Part shown: in pieces, positions 7,203 through 16,544 of the stretch
Position numbering within the stretch: the first letter of the stretch is position 1
Layout of the letters: every line of letters starts with the position of its first letter
DNA from: Acidovorax sp. FHTAMBA
GTDB lineage: Bacteria; Pseudomonadota; Gammaproteobacteria; Burkholderiales; Burkholderiaceae_C
DNA: 64,000 bases
Assembly (NCBI RefSeq): GCF_038958875.1
Contig: NZ_CP152407.1
Coordinates: 3,541,501-3,605,500 of the forward strand
Direction: 5' to 3'
The notes under the pieces: model-generated
The model's input: the letters and a program-made list of their open reading frames with translations, nothing else
What the model was told of the DNA's origin: nothing
Database searches by the model: none
Translations under genes and position numbers: made by a program

Positions 7203-8387
7203 ATGAAGTTTTCCACGCGCGCCGAGCGCATCGAACCGTTCTACGTGATGGAAGTGGCCAAGGCTGCGCAGGCTCTGGCCCGCGAGGTGGCGGGCACGCG
7301 CGAGCCGATGATTTTTCTGAACATCGGCGAGCCCGACTTCACCGCGCCCCCGCTGGTGCAGGAAGCTGCACTGCGCGCCGTGCACAGCGGCACCACGCAG
7401 TACACCAACGCCCTGGGCCTGGAGCCCCTGCGCGAACGCATCAGCGGCTGGTACCAGAGCCGCTTTGGCGTGAACGTGCCAGCACGCCGCATCGTGGTCA
7501 CGGCGGGGGCATCGGCCGCACTGCAGCTGGCGTGTCTGGCGCTCATCGAGTCGGGCGACGAAATTTTGATGCCCGACCCCAGCTACCCCTGCAACCGCCA
7601 CTTTGTGAGCGCCGCCGAGGGCAAGGCCGTGCTGCTGCCCACCACCGCAGCCGAGCGCTACCAGCTGAGCGCGGACAAGGTGCGTGCCGCCTGGGGCGAA
7701 AAAACGCGGGGCGTTTTGCTGGCCTCGCCGTCAAACCCCACCGGCACGTCGATTGCGCCCGACGAGCTGCGGCGCATCCACGACGTGGTGCGCGCGCACG
7801 ACGGCATCACCATGATCGACGAGATCTACCTGGGCCTGTCGTACGAGGAAGAGTTTGGCCACACGGCCCTTGCCATCGACGACAACATCGTCAGCATCAA
7901 CAGCTTCAGCAAATACTTCAACATGACCGGCTGGCGCCTGGGCTGGATGGTGGTGCCCGAGGCCATGGTGCCGGTGGTCGAGCGCCTGGCGCAGAACCTG
8001 TTCATCTGCGCCAGCACCGTGTCGCAGCATGCAGCGCTGGCCTGCTTCGAGCCTGAGAGCATTGCCGAGTACGAACGCCGCCGCGCCGAGTTCAAGGCGC
8101 GGCGCGACTTCTTCATCCCCGCACTGCAGTCGCTGGGCCTGAATGTGCCCGTGATGCCCGATGGCGCTTTTTATGCCTGGGCCGATTGCACGCAGGCCGC
8201 GCAGCAGCTCGGCGTGACCGGCAGCTGGGATTTTGCGTTCGAGCTGATGCGCCGCGCGCACATTGCCGTCACACCGGGCCGCGACTTTGGCACGGCCGAA
8301 CCCGAACGTTTCGTGCGCTTTTCCACGGCCAATTCGATGGCGCAGCTGCAGGAGTCGGTGGCGCGCCTGCGCAGTGTGCTGGGGTAA
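7203..8387 (+). CDS. pyridoxal-phosphate-dependent class I/II aminotransferase
   Basis: A 394-residue fold-type I aminotransferase. The PLP-binding lysine is Lys237 in NSFSKYFNMTGWRLGW, and the conserved SPSNPTGT segment and IDEIYLGL (cofactor-contacting Asp and Tyr) precede it; RFVRFSTA near the C-terminus contains the substrate carboxylate-binding Arg. The start region MKFSTRAERIEPFYVMEV and overall pattern place it in the AspC/alanine-type aminotransferase group. The exact amino acid is not predictable. It begins 106 bases after nusB and ends 6 bases before ybgC, so it may be transcribed into the tol genes. Confidence 0.88.
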   Translation: MKFSTRAERIEPFYVMEVAKAAQALAREVAGTREPMIFLNIGEPDFTAPPLVQEAALRAVHSGTTQYTNALGLEPLRERISGWYQSRFGVNVPARRIVVTAGASAALQLACLALIESGDEILMPDPSYPCNRHFVSAAEGKAVLLPTTAAERYQLSADKVRAAWGEKTRGVLLASPSNPTGTSIAPDELRRIHDVVRAHDGITMIDEIYLGLSYEEEFGHTALAIDDNIVSINSFSKYFNMTGWRLGWMVVPEAMVPVVERLAQNLFICASTVSQHAALACFEPESIAEYERRRAEFKARRDFFIPALQSLGLNVPVMPDGAFYAWADCTQAAQQLGVTGSWDFAFELMRRAHIAVTPGRDFGTAEPERFVRFSTANSMAQLQESVARLRSVLG

Positions 8388-8393
8388 GGCGCC

Positions 8394-8813
8394 ATGGCGT
8401 TCGAGTTTCCCATCCGTGTGTACTGGGAGGACACCGATGCCGGCGGCATCGTGTTCTACGCCAACTACCTCAAGTTTTTTGAGCGCGCGCGCACCGAATG
8501 GCTGCGCTCGATGGGTGTGGGCCAGCAGCAGTTGCGGGAACAAACCGGGGGCATGTTTGTCGTAACGGATGCCCAGCTGCGCTACCACCGGCCGGCACGG
8601 CTGGACGACGAACTCATTGTTACCGCCGCCTTGCAGGCTGCAGGCCGCGCATCGTTGACAATAGTGCAGAGTGCGCTCCTGAAACCAGAGCAGATGACCG
8701 AAAAGACCCCGTTGTTGCTGAGCGAAGGCACCATCCGCATCGGATGGGTGGATGCCGCCACCCTGCGCCCCGCACGAATCCCGAACTCCCTTCTGGAACA
8801 ACTCACACCATGA
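8394..8813 (+). CDS. ybgC: Tol-Pal-associated acyl-CoA thioesterase
   Basis: A 139-residue hot-dog-fold thioesterase. The signature YWEDTDAGGIVFYANYL at residues 9-25 contains the catalytic Asp of the 4-hydroxybenzoyl-CoA thioesterase family, followed by FFERARTEWLRS. YbgC proteins hydrolyse short to medium acyl-CoA at the inner membrane and are normally the first gene of the tol operon. Here the stop overlaps the tolQ ATG (ATGA at 8810-8813), which supports that role. Confidence 0.93.
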   Translation: MAFEFPIRVYWEDTDAGGIVFYANYLKFFERARTEWLRSMGVGQQQLREQTGGMFVVTDAQLRYHRPARLDDELIVTAALQAAGRASLTIVQSALLKPEQMTEKTPLLLSEGTIRIGWVDAATLRPARIPNSLLEQLTP

Positions 8814-9523
8814 ACTCCCAAGACATGTCCATCATCAACCTGGTGCTGCACGCCAGCTGGGTGGTGCAACTCGTCATGCTGTTGCTGCTGATCGTCTCGG
8901 TGGCCAGCTGGGCCGCCATCTTCCGCAAGCTGTTTGCGCTCAAGCGCGTGAAGACACTGAACGAAGACTTCGAGCGCGAGTTCTGGTCGGGCACCAGCCT
9001 GAATGACCTGTACGCCGCCGCCGCGCAAAACGCCAAGCAGGCCGGGCCCATGGAACGCATTTTTGCCAGTGGCATGCGCGAATACCAGAAGCTGCGCGAA
9101 CGCCGCATTGCGGACACCGGTACGTTGCTCGACGGCGCACGCCGCGCCATGCGCGCCAGCTTCCAGCGCGAAATGGACGTGGTGGAGTCGAGCCTTTCAT
9201 TCCTGGCATCGGTGGGCTCGGTGTCGCCATACGTGGGCCTGTTCGGCACGGTGTGGGGCATCATGCATGCGTTCACCGGCTTTGCAGGCATGGAGCAGGT
9301 CACGCTCGCTACCGTGGCACCCGGTATTGCCGAGGCGCTGGTCGCCACGGCCCTGGGCCTGTTTGCCGCCATACCGGCCGTGATCGCCTACAACCGCTTC
9401 GCGCGCGACATTGACCGCGTGGCCACGCACCAGGAAACCTTCATTGAAGAGTTCTCCAACATTCTTCAGCGAAACCTGGGCGCCCAGCCCGCCCCCGCAG
9501 GCCATACGGCCTCGGGCCACTGA
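8810..9523 (+). CDS. tolQ: Tol-Pal system proton-channel subunit TolQ
   Basis: Inner-membrane motor protein of the Tol system, using the proton gradient with TolR to energise TolA. The 237 residues contain three membrane segments: about 10-37 (WVVQLVMLLLLIVSVASWA), about 130-155 (LFGTVWGIMHAFTGF region) and about 165-190 (ALGLFAAIPAVIAYNRF). The conserved GTVWGI and A-[LI]-G-LFAAIPAV patterns are typical of the ExbB/TolQ/MotA group. The start MNSQDMSIINL overlaps the ybgC stop; a second ATG six codons later is possible. Confidence 0.95.
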   Translation: MNSQDMSIINLVLHASWVVQLVMLLLLIVSVASWAAIFRKLFALKRVKTLNEDFEREFWSGTSLNDLYAAAAQNAKQAGPMERIFASGMREYQKLRERRIADTGTLLDGARRAMRASFQREMDVVESSLSFLASVGSVSPYVGLFGTVWGIMHAFTGFAGMEQVTLATVAPGIAEALVATALGLFAAIPAVIAYNRFARDIDRVATHQETFIEEFSNILQRNLGAQPAPAGHTASGH

Positions 9524-9534
9524 GGGATACGCCC

Positions 9535-9957
9535 ATGCCCGCCATGGCATCCCGCGGCCGCGGCCGCCGCACCATCAACGAGATCAACATGGTGCCCTTC
9601 ATCGACGTGATGCTGGTGCTGCTCATCATCTTCATGGTGACTGCGCCCATGCTGACGCCCGGCATGATGGATGTGCCCACAGTGGGTGCGAGCAACAAGC
9701 CCCCAAAGGTGTTTGCCACTGTTTTGATCACCAAAGACGGCACACTCCAGTTCAAAACGTCGGAAGCGACTCGCACCCTCAACCAACGCGAGATTGGCGA
9801 GGCAGCGAGCCGTTGGCAAAAGGCCCAGACCGGCGACAGCGCAGTCGTCATCAGTGCCGACAAGGGCGTGCAATACGAAACCGTGGTGAAGGCCATGGAC
9901 GCCTTGCAAAAGGCGGGCGTGCAGCGCGTCGGCTTGTCCGTCAAACAGGGCGGCTGA
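9535..9957 (+). CDS. tolR: Tol-Pal system protein TolR
   Basis: Inner-membrane partner of TolQ. The 140-residue protein has an N-terminal basic stretch, INEINMVPFIDVMLVLLIIF with the proton-relaying Asp in the single membrane helix (residues about 18-45), and a periplasmic ExbD/TolR domain ending GVQRVGLSV. It starts 11 bases after tolQ and precedes tolA, as in other tol operons. Confidence 0.95.
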   Translation: MPAMASRGRGRRTINEINMVPFIDVMLVLLIIFMVTAPMLTPGMMDVPTVGASNKPPKVFATVLITKDGTLQFKTSEATRTLNQREIGEAASRWQKAQTGDSAVVISADKGVQYETVVKAMDALQKAGVQRVGLSVKQGG

Positions 9958-9982
9958 GCCGGTCACGCGAATCCGCTGTTCC

Positions 9983-10891
9983 ATGCACGCCCACAACGAC
10001 CTCGACCAGTTTGCCCCACCCAGGCCCCCGGCACGCCTGCGCGCCGTGTCGCTTGCGGTGCTGGTGCATGTGGTGCTGATCGGTGCGCTCACCTGGGGCG
10101 TGAACTGGAAGAACAGCGCCGATCAACCCGCCGTAGAAGCCGAACTCTGGGCCGCGGTGCCCCAGCAGGCGGCCCCACGTGCCGCAGAACCCCCACCCCC
10201 ACCTCCCACCCCCGAGATAAGGCAGCCAGCCCCCGCCCCTGCACCGCCCCCACGCGCCGTTGAGCCCCCCGACACGCGGGAGGCAGACATCGCCATCGAG
10301 CGCGAAAAGAAGCGCCTGGAGCAGGAGAAGAAAGCGCGCGAGCAGCAACTGGAGCGCGAGAAGCGCGAACGCGAGCGCAAGGAAGCCGAGCGCCGCGAGC
10401 GCCTGGAGCAAGAGAAAAAAGAGCAGCGCGAGAAACAGCTGGCCGTGCAGAAGAAGGCCGAACAGGAAAAGCAGAAGAAGCTGGCAGAGGAAAAGCGCAA
10501 GGAAGAGCAGCAGACCCGGCAACTGGCCGAGCAGCGCGAAGCAAACCTTCGCCGCATTCAAGGCCTGGCAGGCGCGACCGGCAGCGAGACCGCAACGGGC
10601 ACCGCGCAACGCAGTGCAGGCCCTTCGGGCGGCTATGGCGGCAGGGTGGCTGCCAAGGTCCGGCCCAACATCGTGTACCCCGACCTCATTTCCGGCAATC
10701 CGCGCGCGGAAGTGGAAGTGCGGCTGTCGCCCGACGGCACCATCGTGGGCAAGCGGCTGGTGCAGTCCAGCGGAAACAAGGCCTGGGATGACGCGGTGCT
10801 GCGCGCCCTCGATAAAACCGAAACCCTGCCGCGCGATGTGGATGGGCGGGTGCCCGCCTCGCTGACCATCGGATTCCGGCCGCAGGACTGA
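9983..10891 (+). CDS. tolA: cell envelope integrity protein TolA
   Basis: Links the TolQR motor to the outer membrane. The 302-residue protein has one N-terminal membrane helix (about residues 17-37), a Pro-rich stretch (PPPPPTPEIRQPAPAP) near 70-95, a long charged coiled coil rich in Lys, Glu, Arg and Gln from about 100 to 190, and a C-terminal domain of about 100 residues (VRPNIVYPDLISGNPRAEVE) resembling TonB C-terminal domains. Start ATG is 25 bases after the tolR stop. tolB and pal do not follow; the next gene is an acyltransferase on the opposite strand. Confidence 0.92.
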   Translation: MHAHNDLDQFAPPRPPARLRAVSLAVLVHVVLIGALTWGVNWKNSADQPAVEAELWAAVPQQAAPRAAEPPPPPPTPEIRQPAPAPAPPPRAVEPPDTREADIAIEREKKRLEQEKKAREQQLEREKRERERKEAERRERLEQEKKEQREKQLAVQKKAEQEKQKKLAEEKRKEEQQTRQLAEQREANLRRIQGLAGATGSETATGTAQRSAGPSGGYGGRVAAKVRPNIVYPDLISGNPRAEVEVRLSPDGTIVGKRLVQSSGNKAWDDAVLRALDKTETLPRDVDGRVPASLTIGFRPQD

Positions 10892-10925
10892 GATCCGTCA
10901 GCTCCATGGGCCGATATGGCTGGGC

Positions 10926-12044
10926 TCATGCCCAGTTGTTCAGCCCCGCGACCAGCATGCCCGTGCCCACCAAACCCACTTGCCATCTGAGGGCTGTGGA
11001 CCACGATGGCACATGCTGCTCTACCCGCACATACAGCTGTCGCCCGGCGGCCAGCGACAGGACAAACGCCAGCACCATGCCCAGCATGTTGGGCACCGGC
11101 GCCTCGGGCCACTGCCGGCCCACCACGGTGTTGACCACCAGACACACTGCAAAGTGCACCAGAAAGATCGAGTACGACATCTGGCCCAGGCGCACCAGCG
11201 GCGCAAGGCCACACCAGGCGCGCAAAGGTCCGGTTCGCAAGGCGCCCACCAGGCACACTGTGGTGACCAGTGCCACCACGATGCGCCCCCGGAAATCCAG
11301 CACCAATCCGATCCCGCCCAGCGCCACGATGAGGCCCACCCAGACGAGCGGGCGAGGGGACTGCACGGCCCAATACGCCAGCATGCCCAGGCCATAGGCA
11401 CCCAGAAAGTAGGTGGCCCACATGTCCAGCTCGGCCATGCGGTTGAACACCCACAGCGATGCAGCCACGCCCACCACCACGCCAGCCTGACCCAGGCGGG
11501 CGCCGTGGCGCCTCGCCCACTCGCCCGGCAAGGCGCGCACGCCCGTCAACAAAAGCACGCTGCACACAAACAGCTGGAAATCAATGGCGACGTACCAGAC
11601 ACCCGCCGACAGGGCGTCTTCGCCCACGATGTCCTGCAGCAGCAGCGCATGGGCCAGAAGCTGGGCCAGCGTGGGCTCGTCGGGAACGGCCGGATGGTCC
11701 GTAACCCCGCGCACCGCTGCAGCAGCTACCACCGCCAGCAGCACCGCCACCGCATAGGGCACCACCAGCCGCACAAACCGCCTGGCCACGGCATGTCCTG
11801 CATGGTCGAAACGCGCCACCCCGTGGGGCGCAAGGCTTGCAGCCGCCAGATACCCGCCCAGTACCAGAAACACCTGTACCGCCATGCGACCGTAGTCATA
11901 CAGCCATGCCATCAACGCAGGCGCCAAAGGCTGGGCAATATCCGACATGGGCCCGTAGAACGCCAGGTGGTGCCAGATGATGGTGATGCAGGCCAGCCCC
12001 TTGACCATGTCGATCAGGGGCGTGCGGGAGCTGGGGGAGGACAT
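10926..12044 (-). CDS. acyltransferase family 3 membrane protein
   Basis: A 372-residue multi-pass inner-membrane protein of the acyltransferase 3 (OafA/YrhL-like) family, which transfers acetyl or other acyl groups onto extracytoplasmic sugars or lipids. The N-terminal helix carries the conserved His in ITIIWHHLAFYG (about residues 17-28), followed by VQVFLVLGGYL and RRFVRLVVPY. About ten hydrophobic segments are visible. No glycan gene cluster is near, so the acceptor is unknown. It converges on tolA with only 34 bases between. Confidence 0.87.
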   Translation of the reverse strand: MSSPSSRTPLIDMVKGLACITIIWHHLAFYGPMSDIAQPLAPALMAWLYDYGRMAVQVFLVLGGYLAAASLAPHGVARFDHAGHAVARRFVRLVVPYAVAVLLAVVAAAAVRGVTDHPAVPDEPTLAQLLAHALLLQDIVGEDALSAGVWYVAIDFQLFVCSVLLLTGVRALPGEWARRHGARLGQAGVVVGVAASLWVFNRMAELDMWATYFLGAYGLGMLAYWAVQSPRPLVWVGLIVALGGIGLVLDFRGRIVVALVTTVCLVGALRTGPLRAWCGLAPLVRLGQMSYSIFLVHFAVCLVVNTVVGRQWPEAPVPNMLGMVLAFVLSLAAGRQLYVRVEQHVPSWSTALRWQVGLVGTGMLVAGLNNWA

Positions 12045-12192
12045 GCGAAGCTAGCCAAAAACCGGCCCCATCTTCCCGCGCCGTCCGCGTGAGGCCCAGG
12101 CGCTATTGTCGCCGGTCAGGATGGGCGGCTTTCCACCCTGCTGTCTGCACCGCCGCGCCGGGCCTCATCGCACAACCCTCCGCGGAGATGAT

Positions 12193-13326
12193 TCAGTAGC
12201 GCAGACTGCCCTCTGCATCCACGATGGCCAGTTCCACATACGTCGAGCCATTGCGGCTCTTGGGGGAGTACTTCACGTTGAAACGGCCGAACGAGATTTC
12301 GCCCGCATCTTCCATGGCCTTGATGAAGCTCTCGGTGGTCAGGTTGCGTCCCGTGCGGCGCAGTCCCTCGACCAGCAGCCGCGCGTGCACAAACCCGTCA
12401 AACTGCGCTGCCGACGGCTGGGCGCCAGGTGATTTGGCGCGCAGCAGGTTGAGGTAGTCGGCCACCACCGGGATGGTGGTGTTGCGCAGCGACGGCATGA
12501 TCTGCGCCAGGATGATGCCGCGCGCTTTTTCCTTGAGCTCGCGGTTGATAACGTCCAGGCTCATGACCGAGAAACCATAGTAGGCGGGCCGCGCACTGGT
12601 GGTCTGCACCTCCTTGATGTAGTTGGTGAAGGAGGCGCCCCCCGTCGCCACGATCACGGCTTGCGGCTGGGCTTTGTCCGTGGCCGCCGCCGCTGCAGCG
12701 AAGTCCGGCTTCTGCGGATCGACCTTGAACTCCGCCATGAAGGGCAGCTGCAGTGCCTCCGACGCCTTGCGCAGCTCTGCCACGAGGGCCTTGCCCAGGC
12801 CATCGTCCAGATAAAGAACCGCCACGCGGGTGATGCCCTGGCGCTGCAGCTGTGAGACGATCTTCTGCGCTTCGCTCGCGTAGCCCGCGCGCACGTGGAA
12901 CACCAGGGGGTTGAAGGTTTCGCGCAGCGCAGAGGCGCCGGTGACGGGCCCGAACAGCAAGGTGCGGTGCTCATTGACCAGGGGCAGGATAGCAGCGGTC
13001 TGCGCCGTGCCCGTGCTGTGGTAGATCATGAAAACCTTGTCCGCTTCGAGCAGCTGGCGCGTGTTGGCCACGGCCTTCTGGGCGTCGAAGCCGTCGTCCA
13101 GCGTGGTGTAGCGGATCTGGCGGCCGTGCACTCCACCCTTGGCATTGACGGACTCGAACAGCAGCCGCGAGCCTTCGGTGTACTGCACCGTCTGCGGCCC
13201 CAAAGGCCCTGAAAGCACGACCGACGCGCCCAGGTGGATTTCGGTGTCGGTCACCCCTTCGTTGCGGGCATGGCCCGCTCCGGCCATGCCCAGCGCCAAC
13301 ACCAGCATCATCATGAAATTGCGCAA
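12193..13326 (-). CDS. ABC transporter periplasmic binding protein, branched-chain amino acid type
   Basis: A type I periplasmic binding protein (LivJ/peripla_BP_6 family). The start chosen is TTG at 13324-13326 because an aggagggag sequence lies seven bases upstream; it gives 377 residues beginning with the signal peptide (RNFMMMLVLALGMAGAGHA). An ATG at 13371 would add 15 unlikely residues, and ATGs at 13311 and just after would shorten it. The mature part begins with EIHLGASVVLSGPLG and contains the YHSTGTAQTAA ligand-binding style. No permease or ATPase genes are next to it, so it is an orphan binding protein; the ligand is unknown. Confidence 0.83.
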   Translation of the reverse strand: MRNFMMMLVLALGMAGAGHARNEGVTDTEIHLGASVVLSGPLGPQTVQYTEGSRLLFESVNAKGGVHGRQIRYTTLDDGFDAQKAVANTRQLLEADKVFMIYHSTGTAQTAAILPLVNEHRTLLFGPVTGASALRETFNPLVFHVRAGYASEAQKIVSQLQRQGITRVAVLYLDDGLGKALVAELRKASEALQLPFMAEFKVDPQKPDFAAAAAATDKAQPQAVIVATGGASFTNYIKEVQTTSARPAYYGFSVMSLDVINRELKEKARGIILAQIMPSLRNTTIPVVADYLNLLRAKSPGAQPSAAQFDGFVHARLLVEGLRRTGRNLTTESFIKAMEDAGEISFGRFNVKYSPKSRNGSTYVELAIVDAEGSLRY

Positions 13327-13639
13327 AATCTCTCCCTCCTTGTTCGACAACACGGGGGTGCAACCGCGCAAGTCATCCGGCGGAACGCACCCTGTATACC
13401 GTCAGCGGCCATGCAGCGGCGCTGCATGGCCATCGGCATTTAGTTACTTAGTATCACCATTTTCCCCGCAACCTCCAAAGTATTGATGGGGGTTTGCCCT
13501 TGTGCATGCCGCCCAAAAGCACTTCGCCCGCCCAGCGCGGATGCACAGGGCGGGCGAAATGAAGACAGCGGTGTCTACGGGCGTTGCAAGTTGCAGGGCA
13601 GACCCATCACAACCCCCAGCCGATTCGAGCGTTAGAGCA
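13327..13639. other. intergenic region between two minus-strand genes
   Basis: 313 bases. Contains the ribosome binding site of the binding-protein gene next to 13326, an AT-rich segment (13438-13480) that may hold its promoter, and a strong inverted repeat at 13523-13558 that may end transcription of the nitronate monooxygenase gene. Nothing coding was recognised. Confidence 0.6.
13523..13558 (-). terminator. inverted repeat downstream of the nitronate monooxygenase gene
   Basis: The arms ttcgcccgccc (13523-13533) and gggcgggcgaa (13548-13558) form a perfect 11-bp stem with a 14-base loop, about 80 bases past the stop codon. Only a short T run (cttttgg on the minus strand) follows, so intrinsic termination is possible but not certain. 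Confidence 0.45.
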
Positions 13640-14593
13640 TTACAACTTCAGGCGCGCGCGGGCGGCCTCGTATTCGCTGCGCAGGCGGGCCACCAGCTCG
13701 GCCGTGCTGGTCACGGCGTTGATGGCGCCAATGCCCTGGCCGCAGCCCCAGATGTCTTTCCAGGCCTTCTTGGCGTCGCCGCCAAAGTTCATCTTGCTGG
13801 GGTCGGACTCGGGCAGGTTGTCGGGGTCCATGCCCGCAGCGCGGATCGACGGGGCCAGGTAGTTGCCGTGAACACCGGTGAACAGGTTGCTGTAGACGAT
13901 GTCGTCGGAGCTGCCGTCCACGATGGCCTGCTTGTAGGCATCGCTGGCGCGGGCTTCGTGCGTGGCGATGAAGGCCGAGCCGATGTAGCCAAAGTCTGCG
14001 CCCATGGCCTGCGCTGCCAGCACTGCATCACCGCTGGCGATGGAACCACTGAGCGCTACGGGGCCGTCGAACCACTGGCGGATTTCCTGGATCAAGGCGA
14101 AGGGGCTTTTCACGCCCGCATGGCCGCCCGCACCCGCGGCCACGGCGATCAGGCCGTCAGCGCCCTTCTCGATCGCCTTGTGCGCAAACTTGTTGTTGAT
14201 GATGTCGTGCAGCACCACGCCGCCCCAGGCATGCACGGCCTGGTTGACATCCTCGCGCGCGCCCAGGCTGGTAATGATGATCGGCACCTTGTACTTGGCG
14301 CACACCTGCATGTCGTGCTCCAGCCGGTCGTTGCTCTTGTGCACGATCTGGTTGATGGCAAAAGGCGCGGCGGGCTTGTCGGGGTTGGCCTTGTTGTAGG
14401 CAGCCAGGGTTTCGGTGATCTCGGCCAGCCATTCGTCGAGCAGTTCGGCGGGGCGGGCATTGAGCGCAGGCATGGAGCCCACCACGCCGGCCTTGCACTG
14501 CTCGATCACGAGCTTGGGGTTGCTGATGATGAACAGCGGCGAGCCGATGACGGGCAGCGAGAGGTTTTGCAGCGCGGCGGGCAGTTTGGACAT
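13640..14593 (-). CDS. nitronate monooxygenase
   Basis: An FMN-dependent flavoprotein of the 2-nitropropane dioxygenase/NPD family that oxidises alkyl nitronates. The 317-residue TIM-barrel protein begins LPVIGSPLFIISNPKLV, the usual N-terminal flavin-binding strand, and carries AVAAGAGGHAGVKSPFAL near residue 150 with the conserved His, and MGADFGYIGSAFIATHEA near residue 200 for phosphate binding. It follows the acyl-CoA dehydrogenase gene on the same strand, separated by 131 bases that hold a repeat copy. Detoxification of nitronates such as propionate 3-nitronate is the family role; the link to acyl-CoA oxidation is inferred from position only. Confidence 0.9.
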   Translation of the reverse strand: MSKLPAALQNLSLPVIGSPLFIISNPKLVIEQCKAGVVGSMPALNARPAELLDEWLAEITETLAAYNKANPDKPAAPFAINQIVHKSNDRLEHDMQVCAKYKVPIIITSLGAREDVNQAVHAWGGVVLHDIINNKFAHKAIEKGADGLIAVAAGAGGHAGVKSPFALIQEIRQWFDGPVALSGSIASGDAVLAAQAMGADFGYIGSAFIATHEARASDAYKQAIVDGSSDDIVYSNLFTGVHGNYLAPSIRAAGMDPDNLPESDPSKMNFGGDAKKAWKDIWGCGQGIGAINAVTSTAELVARLRSEYEAARARLKL

Positions 14594-14621
14594 GGCAACA
14601 ACTTCCAGGACAGAAATTTAT

Positions 14622-14678
14622 ATGAAACAAGCCTCTAGCGCTTATCCATCAAGCGCCAACAGCTATCATTTTTATATC
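14622..14678 (-). repeat. palindromic repeat copy C
   Basis: Reverse orientation: gcctctagcgcttatccatc, then aagcgccaacagctatca and an AT-rich end. It lies between the acyl-CoA dehydrogenase stop and the nitronate monooxygenase start. Confidence 0.85.
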
Positions 14679-14724
14679 AACAAGCCCCATGAACGGGGCC
14701 GTCTCCTCACAACACGATCGAACT

Positions 14725-16515
14725 TCAGAACGCTTCCAGCGCGAGTTCGGTCACGCTGGCTGCGCCTTCCACGATGCTGTCGCGCAGGCCCGGCGCCTTC
14801 ACCAGAATGTGATCAGCGTAGAACTGGGCCGTAGTGATTTTTGCGCGCATGAACGCTTCATCCTGTCCCTTGTGCAACAGGTCTTGCGCCACCAGCAGGC
14901 TGCGCGCCAGCTGCCAGCCAGCCACCACATTGCCCGCCAGCATCAGGTAGGGCACGCTCCCCGCGAACACGGCGTTGGGCTGGGCCTTGGTGCCGCCGGC
15001 TACGAAGTCAATCACATCGAGCAGCGCCTTGCGCGCAGCCGTGAGGCGCTTGGCCACGGCCAATGCAGCGGGGGTGCCGCTGGCCAGCAGGTCGGCCTCG
15101 GTCTTCTCGATCTGCGCAGCGATGCCCTTGGCCGTCTGGCCGCCGTCGCGCGCCGTCTTGCGGCCCACGAGGTCGTTGGCCTGGATGGCCGTGGTGCCTT
15201 CGTAGATGGTCAGGATCTTGGCGTCGCGGTAGTACTGCGCCGCGCCGGTTTCTTCAATGAACCCCATGCCGCCGTGCACCTGCACGCCCAGGCTGGTCAC
15301 TTCCAGGCTGGTCTCGGTGCTGTAGCCCTTGACCAGCGGCACCATGAATTCATAGAACGCCTGGTTCTGCTTGCGCGTGTCGGCATCGGGGTGGTGGTGG
15401 GCCGCATCGAACGCTGCTGCGGCCACCGTGGCCATGGCGCGGCAGCCTTCCACGGTGGCGCGCATGGTCATGAGCATGCGCTTCACATCGGGATGGTGAA
15501 TGATGGCGGCGCTGGCGTTGATGCTGCCGTCCACGGGGCGGCTCTGCACGCGGTCTTTGGCGTACTGCACGGCCTTCTGGTAGGCGCGCTCGGAGATCGC
15601 AATGCCCTGCATGCCCACGGCATAGCGGGCGGCGTTCATCATGATGAACATGTATTCAAGGCCGCGGTTTTCCTGGCCCACCAGGTAACCCACAGCGCCG
15701 CCGTGGTCGCCAAACTGCAGCACGGCGGTGGGCGATGCCTTGATGCCCAGCTTGTGCTCGATGCTCACGCAATGCGCGTCGTTCCGCGCGCCCAGCGTGC
15801 CGTCCTTGTTGACCATGAACTTGGGCACCACGAACAGGCTGATGCCCTTGACGCCCTCGGGCGCGCCCTGCACACGGGCCAGCACCAGGTGGATGATGTT
15901 CTCAGCCATGTCGTGCTCACCGTAGGTGATGAAGATCTTGGTGCCGAAGATCTTGTAGGTGCCGTCGGGCTGGGGTTCGGCGCGCGTGCGCACCAGGGCC
16001 AGGTCCGAGCCTGCCTGGGGTTCGGTCAGGTTCATGGTGCCGGTCCATTGGCCGGTCACCAGCTTTTCGAGGTACGTGGCCTTGAGTTCGTCACTGCCTG
16101 CGGTGAGCAGCGCCTCGATGGCGCCGTCGGTCAGCAGCGGGCACAGCGCAAAGCTCATGTTGGCGCTGTTGGTCATCTCGATGCACGCCGCGCCAATCGT
16201 CTTGGGCAGGCCCTGGCCGCCAAAGTCGGCGGGGTGCTGCAGGCCCTGCCAGCCACCGTCAGCGTACTGGCGGAAGGCCTCCTTGAAGCCGGGGGTGGTG
16301 GTGACCACGCCGTCCTTCCAGCTCGACGGGTTCTTGTCGCCTTCCCAGTTGAGCGGCGACAGCACCCCTTCATTGAACTTGGCGCACTCTTCCAGCACGG
16401 CAGCCGCCGTGTCCAGGCCGGCGTCTTCAAAGCCGGGGATCTGCGCGATCTGTTCAATGTTGGCCAGGTGCTCGATGGCGAACAACATGTCCTTGACGGG
16501 GGCGGTGTAGCTCAT
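14725..16515 (-). CDS. acyl-CoA dehydrogenase (DmdC/long C-terminal domain type)
   Basis: A 596-residue FAD enzyme that oxidises an acyl-CoA to the enoyl-CoA and hands electrons to ETF. It is longer than classic acyl-CoA dehydrogenases (about 380 residues) because of an N-terminal extension and a C-terminal helical domain, as in the 3-methylmercaptopropionyl-CoA dehydrogenase (DmdC) group. MNLTEPQAGSDLALVRTRA near residue 160 is the signature, TKIFITYGEHD the flavin-contacting strand, and QVHGGMGFIEETGAAQYYRD near 430 the second signature with the catalytic Glu region. etfA and etfB lie just upstream on the same strand, beyond a terminator, consistent with shared physiology. The substrate is unknown. 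Confidence 0.92.
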   Translation of the reverse strand: MSYTAPVKDMLFAIEHLANIEQIAQIPGFEDAGLDTAAAVLEECAKFNEGVLSPLNWEGDKNPSSWKDGVVTTTPGFKEAFRQYADGGWQGLQHPADFGGQGLPKTIGAACIEMTNSANMSFALCPLLTDGAIEALLTAGSDELKATYLEKLVTGQWTGTMNLTEPQAGSDLALVRTRAEPQPDGTYKIFGTKIFITYGEHDMAENIIHLVLARVQGAPEGVKGISLFVVPKFMVNKDGTLGARNDAHCVSIEHKLGIKASPTAVLQFGDHGGAVGYLVGQENRGLEYMFIMMNAARYAVGMQGIAISERAYQKAVQYAKDRVQSRPVDGSINASAAIIHHPDVKRMLMTMRATVEGCRAMATVAAAAFDAAHHHPDADTRKQNQAFYEFMVPLVKGYSTETSLEVTSLGVQVHGGMGFIEETGAAQYYRDAKILTIYEGTTAIQANDLVGRKTARDGGQTAKGIAAQIEKTEADLLASGTPAALAVAKRLTAARKALLDVIDFVAGGTKAQPNAVFAGSVPYLMLAGNVVAGWQLARSLLVAQDLLHKGQDEAFMRAKITTAQFYADHILVKAPGLRDSIVEGAASVTELALEAF

Positions 16516-16544
16516 GGGTGTCTCCGGGAAAGCGAAATTTCGTC

